Assembly (NCBI RefSeq): GCF_002272785.1
Contig: NZ_MLAS01000001.1
Span: 124,001 to 188,000, forward strand
From: Helicobacter sp. 13S00477-4
GTDB lineage: Bacteria > Campylobacterota > Campylobacteria > Campylobacterales > Helicobacteraceae
Length of the DNA stretch: 64,000 bases
Reading direction: 5' to 3'
The position numbers and the translations under genes are program-made. Under the pieces are notes generated by a model that was given only the letters and a program-made list of their open reading frames with translations, ran no database searches and had not been told where the DNA came from. Of this stretch, positions 30,992-41,059 are shown in pieces; within the stretch, counting starts at the first letter, position 1, and each line of letters opens with the position of its first letter.

Positions 30992-33900
30992 ATGAACATT
31001 GCATTAAAAGTAGTTTCTAAATCTCTTTTGGATATTTCTAAAATAATCCAATGGGGGGGGGGGCTATTACTATTTTCTCAAGTAAGTTTAGCAGCAGATA
31101 AGATATTTACTCCTCCAACAGATTCATCCACGAATACTTCTCTTAAAATTACGGATAATCCAGCAGTCACTGCTAATCCAGGTGGACTAGACAAACCTAA
31201 TGAATTTACCCTATCTTTTACATATGCTCCTCCTAATAATATTGAAGCACACAACGCAATAGTATATATCAAATCACGATCTTATGTTTCTAATAATGCA
31301 ATCAAATATAACACCTTCAATATCTATGGTGCAAACCTCAAAGAAAAATTTTTTGATTCTGTCCTTGTTGCTAATATCAATTTTGATAAATCAAGCAACA
31401 GTGAACTTGAGTTCAATGGCTCATATAAAGAAAATATCGCCGATGCTTCCTTAAAGCCTTTTTTACAAAACAATTCTTTTGTAGGAATGTTTTTATTTGG
31501 AATTGGCAATAACACTATAAAATTTAAAAATAATGCCAAAATGAAAGGGACTATTTTTTCTTATAATATAACCTCTAAAAGAAATGCCATTGCCAATTTT
31601 TCTTTTGATAATAGCACTATAGAAAATAATGGAAAAGTGATAATAGATCTTTGGGGTGTGACAACTAATGGTATTTTTAGCAATAAATCCAAAGCTCTAG
31701 GAGATATAAATTTTCATAATGGTAACAATACCATCGCTATAGATAAAGAGTCTTCAATTATTGGAAACTTTATAGCCTCAGGAGGAAAAAATACTATCAA
31801 TATCTCTGATCATTCTTCAATGAAAAATATAAATATAAACAATGGAGAAAGCATTCTAAATGCCACAAACAAATCAATATTAGGAGATTTTAAAGCCGCA
31901 GGTGGAAAAACTACAATAAATTTAGATGACTCTATTTTAGGAAATATAACAATACAAAATGGAGAAAGCATACTAAATGCGACAAACAAATCAATACTAG
32001 GAGATTTTAAAGCCGCAGGTGGAAAAACTACAATAAATTTAGATAAAAATTCCAAAATGAATAACATACAATTAAATGGCGGGAATAATAGAATCGTGTT
32101 ATCTACCAAAACTGCAGTAAAAAATATTGATGTCAATAATGGAATCTTTGAACTAGATACTTTTGGAACTCCCTCAATAGAAAGACTAAACATTTCTGGA
32201 GGAACCAATACTTTTAATATAAAAAATACCCTTTTAGACCAGTCTACTCTGAAATCAGGGGTCATATCTCTAGATGGAGGAACCAATACTTTTAATATCA
32301 GTGATCATTCTGTATTAAACAATATGAACATTAATATTTCCAGACAAATTTTCAGGAAAAATAATGCTCCAGTAGATGCTATTTGTAATGCTTCTGATAT
32401 TCTTTGCTATATTGACCCTGATAATACAATAAACTTAACTGATTCTAATAGCATTCAAAGTGATATCACAATCATTGGTGGAAGATCAAATAATTTTAAT
32501 TTCAACCATACTTCTTTGAAAAATAATAATATTGTCATCATTGGCGGACAAGTCAATAACTTAAATTTCACCGATTCTGCAAAAATTGGAGGAGATTTGA
32601 TTATCAATGGAGGGAAAAACAATCAACTTAATTTTCAAAATACTGTCCTATCAACAACAATAGATAATCTCATCACTCCTGATACTCAAGAAAACCTGAT
32701 TTCAAAAAAAATTTTGAGCAATCAAATGACTCCAGAGTTTATCGCCTCTATCCAAAATACCCAACCTGATTTAATCAAAGGAAATATCACCCTACAAGCT
32801 TCTAGTGCCAACAATACTAAAAATACTATAAATTCCTCAAATGGAACGATCTTTGGTAATATCCTTATCCGAAATTTAAGCAATTCATCTACTGAAATAA
32901 CCAGCAATATTAATTTTAATAAAACCCTCATGATAGGTAATATCAATTCTAATGGAAAACATATGTTGACAAAAAATAATTTTATAGATTCTTCGCTCAT
33001 TGGAAATATTACAACACAAAATGGTATCAATTATACCTCTTTATCTAATTCTCAATTTTATGGAAATATGATCACTACTGGAGGGATTAATATTGCTTCT
33101 TTCAGCTCAGGCTCTATCTTTGCAGGTTCTATGAATACTTATAACGGAAAAAATTTTATTGATCTGAATATGTCCTTATACACTAATCAATATGGGAAAA
33201 TTTCTGAAATCAACACTTACAATGGGATAAGCAACATCACTTTGAGCGTCGACAAAACTATTTCTAAAATGCTCACTGACAAAGGAATTTATCCAGTTTT
33301 TCATATTGGGAATTATAATGGAGGTATTTCAAATATCTCTATTTATGGTCCAGTTAGTGGTTCTGCCCAAATTGATTATGTTGGTGGTACAAGCAATATC
33401 ATATTTGCAGATGGAGGAAATGCAAATGATGCAAAAAATTTCTTTGCCAACACTTCCAATCCCTCAGGAAAATGCAATGTGGATTCAATCTCTCAAGATT
33501 GTCTAAAAAGTGGTGAAGCTATTTTACAACCTTCTTTAATAGACTCCACGAAAGGAAACTTTAAAATCAATGGCTATACCTACAAAGATGGCATTGCTTT
33601 CACATTAAATGCAACAAATGCCAATGAAGTACTAAAACCCTTTAGAGATATTTATCATAGTAATTTCGTTTCTATATTTATAGATAAAACAAAAAAAGAA
33701 TTGTATAAAATGAAAATTGATGGTGTTATTGTAGGAGCTGAATATAATCTTCCTAGCGATACGATTGATTCAAAAACACAAAAATATCAAATAACTTTCA
33801 CGCCTAATTCAGCTTTCATTGGCAATATGTATGCAAATACACAAAATACTGATTTTGTGTTATCTCAAGGTTCCAAATTAATCCTTTATGATGGCTCTCA

Positions 33901-36694
33901 TTCTATTATTTCCAAACTCACATCACAAAATGGCTTTTTTGATGTAGATACAAACACAATGTTCAGTTCTACCCTTGCTCAAAAAAACAATGTAATTATC
34001 GACTTAGCTACTAAAGGACAACTAGTAAATAATACCTTCACAAAAGAAAAATTCTCTACAATGATCATAAAAAAAATTGATAACTTTAATGATGCTGTCT
34101 TTAGAGTTGCTATCAATCCTAACAAAACTGACCCTGCAAACAATTACCTAATAGAATCTAAAAATTCAGACCGAATTATCATTCAAGGGATGAGTATAGG
34201 ACAAAATTTAAGTGATTATATTCAAGTCTATCAAGATTATACAAGTTTAACTACAGGGGATTTGAGTAAAAATAACATTTTAGTGGCTGCTGTAAAATTA
34301 CCTGGACCAGGAGATAGAAATACTTCTATGAAGTTTGATACTTCTGCCTCAAGGGTTCAACAAGGTTATGACGAAGTCAATACTATACTTTACACCAAAA
34401 AGATTCAAATCAATGATGATGGCACTATTGATATTAACCCATCTAAGGACAAAGAAAATGCAGAAGGTTATTTTATCAAATCAGCTTCCACTGCTATAAA
34501 TCCAAAAAGTCTTGATAATACCAATAATGCCATTACTTCAAACTACTCAATTTACTTAGCTAATATTAATAATCTCAACAAAAGACTTGGCGAACTCAGA
34601 GACAATTCATATGCACAAGGTGTATGGTCTAGAGTGTTCAGTGGATTAAATACTTCTAATAGAGGCGAAGAAGCTAAAATTTATTCTACCAACATACAAT
34701 TTGGTTATGATTATGGTTGGAAAACAGATTCAGGGGAACAATTCTTAGGTGGTGCTTTCACTTATGGCTATAACTCAATCAAAGGAAATAGCTATAATGG
34801 AAGTGCAAATCTAGCTGAATTAGCTTTGTATTATTCATATGTAAATGATTTTGGATTTTACACTGATACAATTATCAAATACACTTATATCCACAACAAT
34901 ATTTCCTTAAAAAACAACCTTTTTTACAATGTGCCTTTAAACTCTAATGGAGGAAGCTTAGGTCAAGAATTAGGTTATAGATATTTTATAGACAAGAAAA
35001 AAAGATTTTATATTGAACCTTCTGGTGAAATCATTTTAGGTCTGATGAATGGTGGGATTATAAATCAAGTCAATCAGGGAGCTTTATTAGATTACAAACC
35101 AGAATATACTCCTAGGTTAAGGGCAGACTTGACATATATTTTCAGCTTTAGGGCAAAATTAGGAGGAAGTATAGGTTATCAACTTTTAAGTGCAAAAAAC
35201 CAAACTAGCCTTAGGGTGGGTGCATTCTATTTAGCCGATGTTGTGAATGGTGGCGTTGTCAAATACCAAACTAATTATTCTGAAAGCCAAACTTTACTTT
35301 ATCCCAATCAACAAATGATGATCAATATTGGTTTGAATTCAATGATTTCAGAAAACTGGAGATTTTATACAGATATAGACACTGGATTTTTAGGTAAATA
35401 TTTCAATCAAAACTATTTAGTCTCAGTTGGTATGCGTTATGAATTTGGACATGCACTCAATCCTTTGGCAGCAAAATTAACAGAAAATAAAAGGATAGCC
35501 AGTATCAAACGATCTCAAAACCGCTATGATGAACGTATATCAAAAATACAAACAAAACAAGAAAAAGCCAAACAAAAACAAATCTTTGAAGCTAAAAAAG
35601 CACAAATACTAGCTACAAAAAAAGCAGAAGAACAAAGTAAACAAATAAACAGAAAAGAAGCTGACAAGATAACAAAAAATCAATTCAAAATGCTCAATTT
35701 AGAAATTGCAAAATCTTTAAAAGATGAGCCCTCTGTAGCAAAAACAAAGACTATCAATGAAGAAAAACTCAAAATCTTTCAAGACTATTCAAATAGAAAA
35801 TTCAAAGAACTTATCCAAGACCAAACCCTAGAACTTAAAAATTCTAAAGAAAAACAAATGCAAGAAATCCAAAATTTCAAAGAAAAACAAAATAAAATAC
35901 TAGAAACTTTAAAAGAAAATATTGAAAAACAAAAACAAGATTTAGAACAAAAACATAAACTTAGCAAAAAAAATAAAGAAAACAAAAATTTAGAAGCCAA
36001 GCTTGCAAAATCCTTAGAAGAATTTAAAATCAAACAAGCAAAAGAATATAAAAATTTCAAAACCAAACAAGAAAATGTAAATAAAGCACTAGAACAAAAA
36101 CAAGCCCAACAAAAGAAAGCTCTATATGCTCATATAGAAAAAAAATTTAATAAACTCATAGATAAACAACACAAAGATATCTTAAAAACTCAAGATTTAG
36201 AAAAAACTTTTATCCTAAAAAAATTTGCAACAGAAGCTGAAAAATCTCTTCAAACTAGACCCTCAGTCAATAATATAAAAACTATCAACACCCAAGAACT
36301 CCAAGTATTCAAAGATTTTCAAGCCAGAAGCATTCAGACAATCAAAGAAAACCATAAAAACACTCTCAAATATTTTAGTGATAAACAAATAAAAGAAGCA
36401 AAAGATTTTGAAGAAGAACAAAATAAAACCATTCTAGATCAATCAACACAAAAAAATAAAGATTTAAAAACCAAGCTTGCAAAATCCTTAGAAGAATTTA
36501 AAATCAAACAAGCAAAAGAATATAAAAATTTCAAAACCAAACAAGATAAAGAAAACAAAGCTTTGGAAGATTCGAATAAAAAAGATATGAAAAACTTGAT
36601 AAAAAATCAAGAAGAAAGGATAAAAAAAGCTCAAAAACTAGAAAAAGAATTCAATGCAAAACAATCAAAAACTCAAAATAAATCAACTAAATAA
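30992..36694 (+). CDS. Phase-variable VacA-like autotransporter with a C-terminal coiled-coil tail after the barrel
   Basis: Type V secreted surface protein of 1900 residues. The signal peptide ends near SLA-ADK (residue 34) and contains W21-GGG encoded by an 11-G tract. The passenger (about 35-1190) is a beta-helix built from repeats such as GGTNTFNI, GGKNTINI and NGESILN, with two Cys pairs (CNASDILC and CNVDSISQDC). The transporter barrel covers about 1195-1487 (YAQGVWSRVFSG to YLVSVGMRYEFGH). Unlike ordinary autotransporters, about 413 more residues follow, rich in Lys, Glu and Gln and predicted coiled coil. They contain two related blocks (SLKDEPSVAKTKTIN versus SLQTRPSVNNIKTIN) and an exact 76-bp repeat. 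The tail should lie in the periplasm. The gene stands alone between an MnmC-like gene and guaB. Confidence 0.92.
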   Translation: MNIALKVVSKSLLDISKIIQWGGGLLLFSQVSLAADKIFTPPTDSSTNTSLKITDNPAVTANPGGLDKPNEFTLSFTYAPPNNIEAHNAIVYIKSRSYVSNNAIKYNTFNIYGANLKEKFFDSVLVANINFDKSSNSELEFNGSYKENIADASLKPFLQNNSFVGMFLFGIGNNTIKFKNNAKMKGTIFSYNITSKRNAIANFSFDNSTIENNGKVIIDLWGVTTNGIFSNKSKALGDINFHNGNNTIAIDKESSIIGNFIASGGKNTINISDHSSMKNININNGESILNATNKSILGDFKAAGGKTTINLDDSILGNITIQNGESILNATNKSILGDFKAAGGKTTINLDKNSKMNNIQLNGGNNRIVLSTKTAVKNIDVNNGIFELDTFGTPSIERLNISGGTNTFNIKNTLLDQSTLKSGVISLDGGTNTFNISDHSVLNNMNINISRQIFRKNNAPVDAICNASDILCYIDPDNTINLTDSNSIQSDITIIGGRSNNFNFNHTSLKNNNIVIIGGQVNNLNFTDSAKIGGDLIINGGKNNQLNFQNTVLSTTIDNLITPDTQENLISKKILSNQMTPEFIASIQNTQPDLIKGNITLQASSANNTKNTINSSNGTIFGNILIRNLSNSSTEITSNINFNKTLMIGNINSNGKHMLTKNNFIDSSLIGNITTQNGINYTSLSNSQFYGNMITTGGINIASFSSGSIFAGSMNTYNGKNFIDLNMSLYTNQYGKISEINTYNGISNITLSVDKTISKMLTDKGIYPVFHIGNYNGGISNISIYGPVSGSAQIDYVGGTSNIIFADGGNANDAKNFFANTSNPSGKCNVDSISQDCLKSGEAILQPSLIDSTKGNFKINGYTYKDGIAFTLNATNANEVLKPFRDIYHSNFVSIFIDKTKKELYKMKIDGVIVGAEYNLPSDTIDSKTQKYQITFTPNSAFIGNMYANTQNTDFVLSQGSKLILYDGSHSIISKLTSQNGFFDVDTNTMFSSTLAQKNNVIIDLATKGQLVNNTFTKEKFSTMIIKKIDNFNDAVFRVAINPNKTDPANNYLIESKNSDRIIIQGMSIGQNLSDYIQVYQDYTSLTTGDLSKNNILVAAVKLPGPGDRNTSMKFDTSASRVQQGYDEVNTILYTKKIQINDDGTIDINPSKDKENAEGYFIKSASTAINPKSLDNTNNAITSNYSIYLANINNLNKRLGELRDNSYAQGVWSRVFSGLNTSNRGEEAKIYSTNIQFGYDYGWKTDSGEQFLGGAFTYGYNSIKGNSYNGSANLAELALYYSYVNDFGFYTDTIIKYTYIHNNISLKNNLFYNVPLNSNGGSLGQELGYRYFIDKKKRFYIEPSGEIILGLMNGGIINQVNQGALLDYKPEYTPRLRADLTYIFSFRAKLGGSIGYQLLSAKNQTSLRVGAFYLADVVNGGVVKYQTNYSESQTLLYPNQQMMINIGLNSMISENWRFYTDIDTGFLGKYFNQNYLVSVGMRYEFGHALNPLAAKLTENKRIASIKRSQNRYDERISKIQTKQEKAKQKQIFEAKKAQILATKKAEEQSKQINRKEADKITKNQFKMLNLEIAKSLKDEPSVAKTKTINEEKLKIFQDYSNRKFKELIQDQTLELKNSKEKQMQEIQNFKEKQNKILETLKENIEKQKQDLEQKHKLSKKNKENKNLEAKLAKSLEEFKIKQAKEYKNFKTKQENVNKALEQKQAQQKKALYAHIEKKFNKLIDKQHKDILKTQDLEKTFILKKFATEAEKSLQTRPSVNNIKTINTQELQVFKDFQARSIQTIKENHKNTLKYFSDKQIKEAKDFEEEQNKTILDQSTQKNKDLKTKLAKSLEEFKIKQAKEYKNFKTKQDKENKALEDSNKKDMKNLIKNQEERIKKAQKLEKEFNAKQSKTQNKSTK
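31053..31063 (+). repeat. Poly-G tract (11 G) in the autotransporter signal peptide
   Basis: Eleven G residues, codons 21-24 (W-G-G-G), inside the hydrophobic part of the signal peptide. With 11 the frame is open; a change by one or two would end translation soon after. This is the usual form of a phase-variable contingency tract in Helicobacter surface genes. Confidence 0.93.
31841..32050 (+). repeat. Tandem repeat in the autotransporter passenger (39-codon unit)
   Basis: Segments beginning at 31841 and 31958 (offset 117 bases) share about 90 near-identical bases, from AATGGAGAAAGC to AATTTAGAT, with only a few silent differences. They encode NGESILNATNKSILGDF and GGKTTINLD twice, that is, duplicated beta-helix coils. 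Confidence 0.88.
35997..36072 (+). repeat. Exact 76-bp repeat, copy 1, in the autotransporter tail
   Basis: Identical to 36471-36546, offset 474 bases (158 codons), so the frame is kept. It encodes KLAKSLEEFKIKQAKEYKNF and onward. Recombination between copies would delete or add 158 residues of the tail without a frameshift. Confidence 0.95.
36471..36546 (+). repeat. Exact 76-bp repeat, copy 2, in the autotransporter tail
   Basis: Second copy of the 35997-36072 repeat. Sequence between the copies is only loosely similar to the block upstream of copy 1, so the 76 identical bases point to recent duplication or gene conversion. Confidence 0.95.
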
Positions 36695-36705
36695 AATCGT
36701 AAAAA

Positions 36706-38160
<1,455 letters not shown>

Positions 38161-39519
38161 CTAATCAAATTTTATCTCTAAAATCTGTTCCAATCCATAA
38201 GCAGCATCCAAAATACTCTGCTCATCAAAACTTCTTCCGATCAACTGCATTCCTATAGGCAAGCCTTCTTTCGACTTTGCTATAGGCAGAGAAACAGAGG
38301 GTAATCCAGCCAGATTTACACCAATTGTATATATATCGCTCAAATACATTTCAAGTGGGGAATGGATACTTCCAAACTCAGGAGCTATATTTGGAGCAAT
38401 AGGGGAAAGTATCAAATCTGCATCATTAAAAATCTCTTCATATTGTCTTTTGATGACTTTTCTTATTTTCTGAGCTTTCAGATAATAAGCATCATAATAA
38501 CCGCTACTCAAGACAAAATTCCCAAGCATAATACGTCTTTTAACCTCTTCACCAAATCCTTCACTACGTGTCTTAATATAAAGATCTTTTAAAGAATCAG
38601 CTCCTCTCCTATCACCATACCTGACACCATCAAATCTTGCTAGATTTGAACAAGCTTCTGCTGTACAGATAATATAATAAGCAGAAATATGATAATGAGT
38701 ATCTAACATTGTCTTAGAAACAACCTGATGTCCCATTGACTCTAATATTTTTATAGTAGCTTCATAAGCTTTTTGGATTTCAATATCTGCATTTTTTAAC
38801 TGATCTTGAAGGATAGCTATCTTGAAACGTTTATCACTATCAAGTTTTGAAAAAGTTTGGGTAGCAGGCATTTGAGCACTTGTAGAATCTTTTTTATCAT
38901 GTCCACTAATGGCATCAAATAAAATAGCACAATCTTCAACATTTTGAGCAATAGGACCAATCTGATCTAGACTTGAACTATAAGCAACAAGTCCATAACG
39001 ACTCACCCTACCATAAGTAGGCTTCAATCCGACACATCCACAAAATCCTGCTGGTTGTCTGATAGAACCTCCAGTATCACTACCCAAAGCAGCTATAGCT
39101 AAACCACCTGCCACCGCTGCAGCACTGCCACCTGAACTACCACCAGGTACTCTAGACATATCACGAGGATTTTTAGTTTTCCCATAACAACTTGATTCTG
39201 TAGTACTCCCCATAGCAAATTCATCCATATTTGCCCTTCCATAAGGACACATTCCATTTTCATATAATCTTTCAATGACCCCAGCATTGTAAGGAGCAAT
39301 ATAACCCTTCAAAATCTTGCTTGCACAAGTGATTTCCCAATCTTTTACATTGATATTATCTTTAATTAAAATAGGCACACCATCATATGTATGATTTTCT
39401 GGTTGACCAATATAAGCGTTTAACTCCACTTTTTCTTTTATTTTTTGATTGATTTGTAATTTAATTTCTTTTAACTCCTCTTGAGAAAGCGAAAGAGCTT
39501 TTTTTAAAGTAATCATCAT
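38161..39519 (-). CDS. gatA: Asp/Glu-tRNA amidotransferase subunit A
   Basis: Amidase subunit of GatCAB, which turns Asp-tRNA-Asn and Glu-tRNA-Gln into the amide forms. The Ser-cisSer-Lys triad is visible: Lys in [12 protein letters not shown], the Ser residues in [17 protein letters not shown] and [14 protein letters not shown]. The length is 452 residues. The start may be ATG 39519 or the next codon, 39516. An upstream TATAAT lies at 39559-39564 on this strand. Confidence 0.97.
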   Translation of the reverse strand: MMITLKKALSLSQEELKEIKLQINQKIKEKVELNAYIGQPENHTYDGVPILIKDNINVKDWEITCASKILKGYIAPYNAGVIERLYENGMCPYGRANMDEFAMGSTTESSCYGKTKNPRDMSRVPGGSSGGSAAAVAGGLAIAALGSDTGGSIRQPAGFCGCVGLKPTYGRVSRYGLVAYSSSLDQIGPIAQNVEDCAILFDAISGHDKKDSTSAQMPATQTFSKLDSDKRFKIAILQDQLKNADIEIQKAYEATIKILESMGHQVVSKTMLDTHYHISAYYIICTAEACSNLARFDGVRYGDRRGADSLKDLYIKTRSEGFGEEVKRRIMLGNFVLSSGYYDAYYLKAQKIRKVIKRQYEEIFNDADLILSPIAPNIAPEFGSIHSPLEMYLSDIYTIGVNLAGLPSVSLPIAKSKEGLPIGMQLIGRSFDEQSILDAAYGLEQILEIKFD

Positions 39520-39558
39520 TGTATCCTTATAAACCAGATTGATTCTACTGACTAAATA

Positions 39559-39564
39559 ATTATA
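39559..39564 (-). promoter_or_regulatory. -10 box of gatA-guaB
   Basis: The reverse strand reads CCTTATAATTA in the 70-base gap between coaE and gatA, about 40 bases before the gatA start. AAGGA lies just upstream of the ATG. Confidence 0.45.
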
Positions 39565-39589
39565 AGGTTTTATTGCTTATAAAAAAATG

Positions 39590-40183
39590 TTAAGACAAAG
39601 TCAGTAAAAAATTTTCAACTTCTTTTTGGAGTTCTTTCAAGCCTTTTGTATTGTCAATAATATAATCACTTTGAGTTTTTTTATGTTCAGCATCCATTTG
39701 AGCTTCAATCCTTCTAGTTGCCTCTTGAATATCCATAGAATCTCTAAGCATAATCCTTTGTTTCCTAACTTCCAAAGAAGCATAAACAAGCAACACTTTA
39801 CCAACATTATAAGTTTTTCTTCCTCCAACCTCAAAAAACAAAGGAATATCTAAAAAATAATGTTTACAATATTTTTCAAGCTCCAAGGCTTGATGATAAA
39901 TCTCAATACGAATCTTAGGATGTAAAAATACTTCCAATTGCTTTCTAGCTATATTATTAGAAAAAATAATCTTGCCTAATTTTTTCCTATCGATATCCCC
40001 ATTTTCATCTAAAATATCTTTGGTAAATAAATCTGTAATATATTTTTGATGGCTTTGAAGCAATTGATGTGTAATTTTATCCGCATCAATAATATGGTAA
40101 CCAAGCAAGGATAAAACACTTCCAACAGTACTTTTTCCAGAGCCTATATTTCCAGTCATAGCAATAGCATATTTCAAATACAT
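39590..40183 (-). CDS. coaE: Dephospho-CoA kinase
   Basis: Last step of coenzyme A synthesis. Walker A is GNIGSGKST near residue 11. HPKIRIEIYHQALELEKY, FLDIPLFFEVGG and the lid region VRKQRIMLRD are family motifs. The length is 197 residues. It lies two bases from speE. Equivalent to HP0831. Confidence 0.95.
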   Translation of the reverse strand: MYLKYAIAMTGNIGSGKSTVGSVLSLLGYHIIDADKITHQLLQSHQKYITDLFTKDILDENGDIDRKKLGKIIFSNNIARKQLEVFLHPKIRIEIYHQALELEKYCKHYFLDIPLFFEVGGRKTYNVGKVLLVYASLEVRKQRIMLRDSMDIQEATRRIEAQMDAEHKKTQSDYIIDNTKGLKELQKEVENFLLTLS

Positions 40184-40185
40184 TT

Positions 40186-40986
40186 TTAATTTTTTATAAC
40201 ACCTTTTAATTTTTGACTCAAAATATTTGGCATCACAAAAGCAGCTTGATGGATATCTGCATTATAATACTTCAAACCATCCAACATGTCAATTTTTTGC
40301 AACAACATATCTGCAATAGGATGATATTTCTTAGAAGCAAAAACAAATCCTTTATCTGCCAAAATAGATAAAGGTGCAAAAAATGGCATCACAATACTAA
40401 AAAATCCTCCAATATCTTCAAGGATGCTTCTAAATGAATGAAATTCAAGCAAAGGATGTTTGGTGGCAAAAATCAAGATACCTTCTTTTGTCAACATCCT
40501 TTGAATGCCATCAATTTCATGCTTATTTGGCTGATGTAGACAAATCACACAATCATATTTTTTGACATCCAAGTCAATAGCCCTATGATATTTATTGAAT
40601 CTTGGATTATTCACCACAGAAGAAAAATCAGGCAAAAAACTAATCAAAGAATCAAGTATTTTATCATCACTTTGAACAAAATCTACACATAACTCCTCAT
40701 ATTTTAGTAATTCAAAAGCTATTTGAAGATTAAAACCACCAAGTATAAGGACATTTTTTGGATCAGGATGTGAACAAATAGGCAAATGAGAATACAATTC
40801 ACTCTCTACATAAAGGTATTTTTTGAGCATTATATATTCTTCATCAAACACGGCTATTTCATCAAAATCACTGGATTTAAAAATCTCAAGAATATGTTCA
40901 GTACTCCTTGCATCTAGTGTTTTTGTATCTATTGTATATTCTTGACGAAAATTTGGGCTTATTTGTCGAGCGATCCACATAGTCAT
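40186..40986 (-). CDS. speE: Spermidine synthase homologue, Helicobacter type
   Basis: Aminopropyltransferase family. The N-terminal beta domain (IFKSSDFDEIAVFDEEYIMLKK) and the Rossmann core (NVLILGGFNLQIAFELLKY) are visible. The usual GGGDGG motif is GGFNLQ and other acidic substrate ligands are missing. The same divergence is known from the H. pylori protein, whose putrescine pocket lacks the canonical acidic residues. The length is 266 residues. Equivalent to HP0832, and translated in one run with coaE. Confidence 0.85.
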   Translation of the reverse strand: MTMWIARQISPNFRQEYTIDTKTLDARSTEHILEIFKSSDFDEIAVFDEEYIMLKKYLYVESELYSHLPICSHPDPKNVLILGGFNLQIAFELLKYEELCVDFVQSDDKILDSLISFLPDFSSVVNNPRFNKYHRAIDLDVKKYDCVICLHQPNKHEIDGIQRMLTKEGILIFATKHPLLEFHSFRSILEDIGGFFSIVMPFFAPLSILADKGFVFASKKYHPIADMLLQKIDMLDGLKYYNADIHQAAFVMPNILSQKLKGVIKN

Positions 40987-41030
40987 TATCCTTATTTTCG
41001 AAAATCTATAAAATCAAAATATTAATCAAA

Positions 41031-41036
41031 ATTATA
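41031..41036 (-). promoter_or_regulatory. -10 box of speE-coaE
   Basis: The reverse strand reads TTATATAATTTTG, about 45 bases before the speE start, in the 73-base gap after ftsK. Confidence 0.4.
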
Positions 41037-41059
41037 TAAAACTTCAATCAAAATCAAAC

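Noticed and set aside
31810-32286. Reverse-strand open frame in the autotransporter passenger
   Set aside because: It mirrors the beta-helix repeats; no start signal and no protein-like composition.
35785-36066. Cys/Phe/Leu-rich reverse-strand frame under the autotransporter tail
   Set aside because: It is the antisense shadow of Lys/Glu-rich codons and only mimics a membrane protein.
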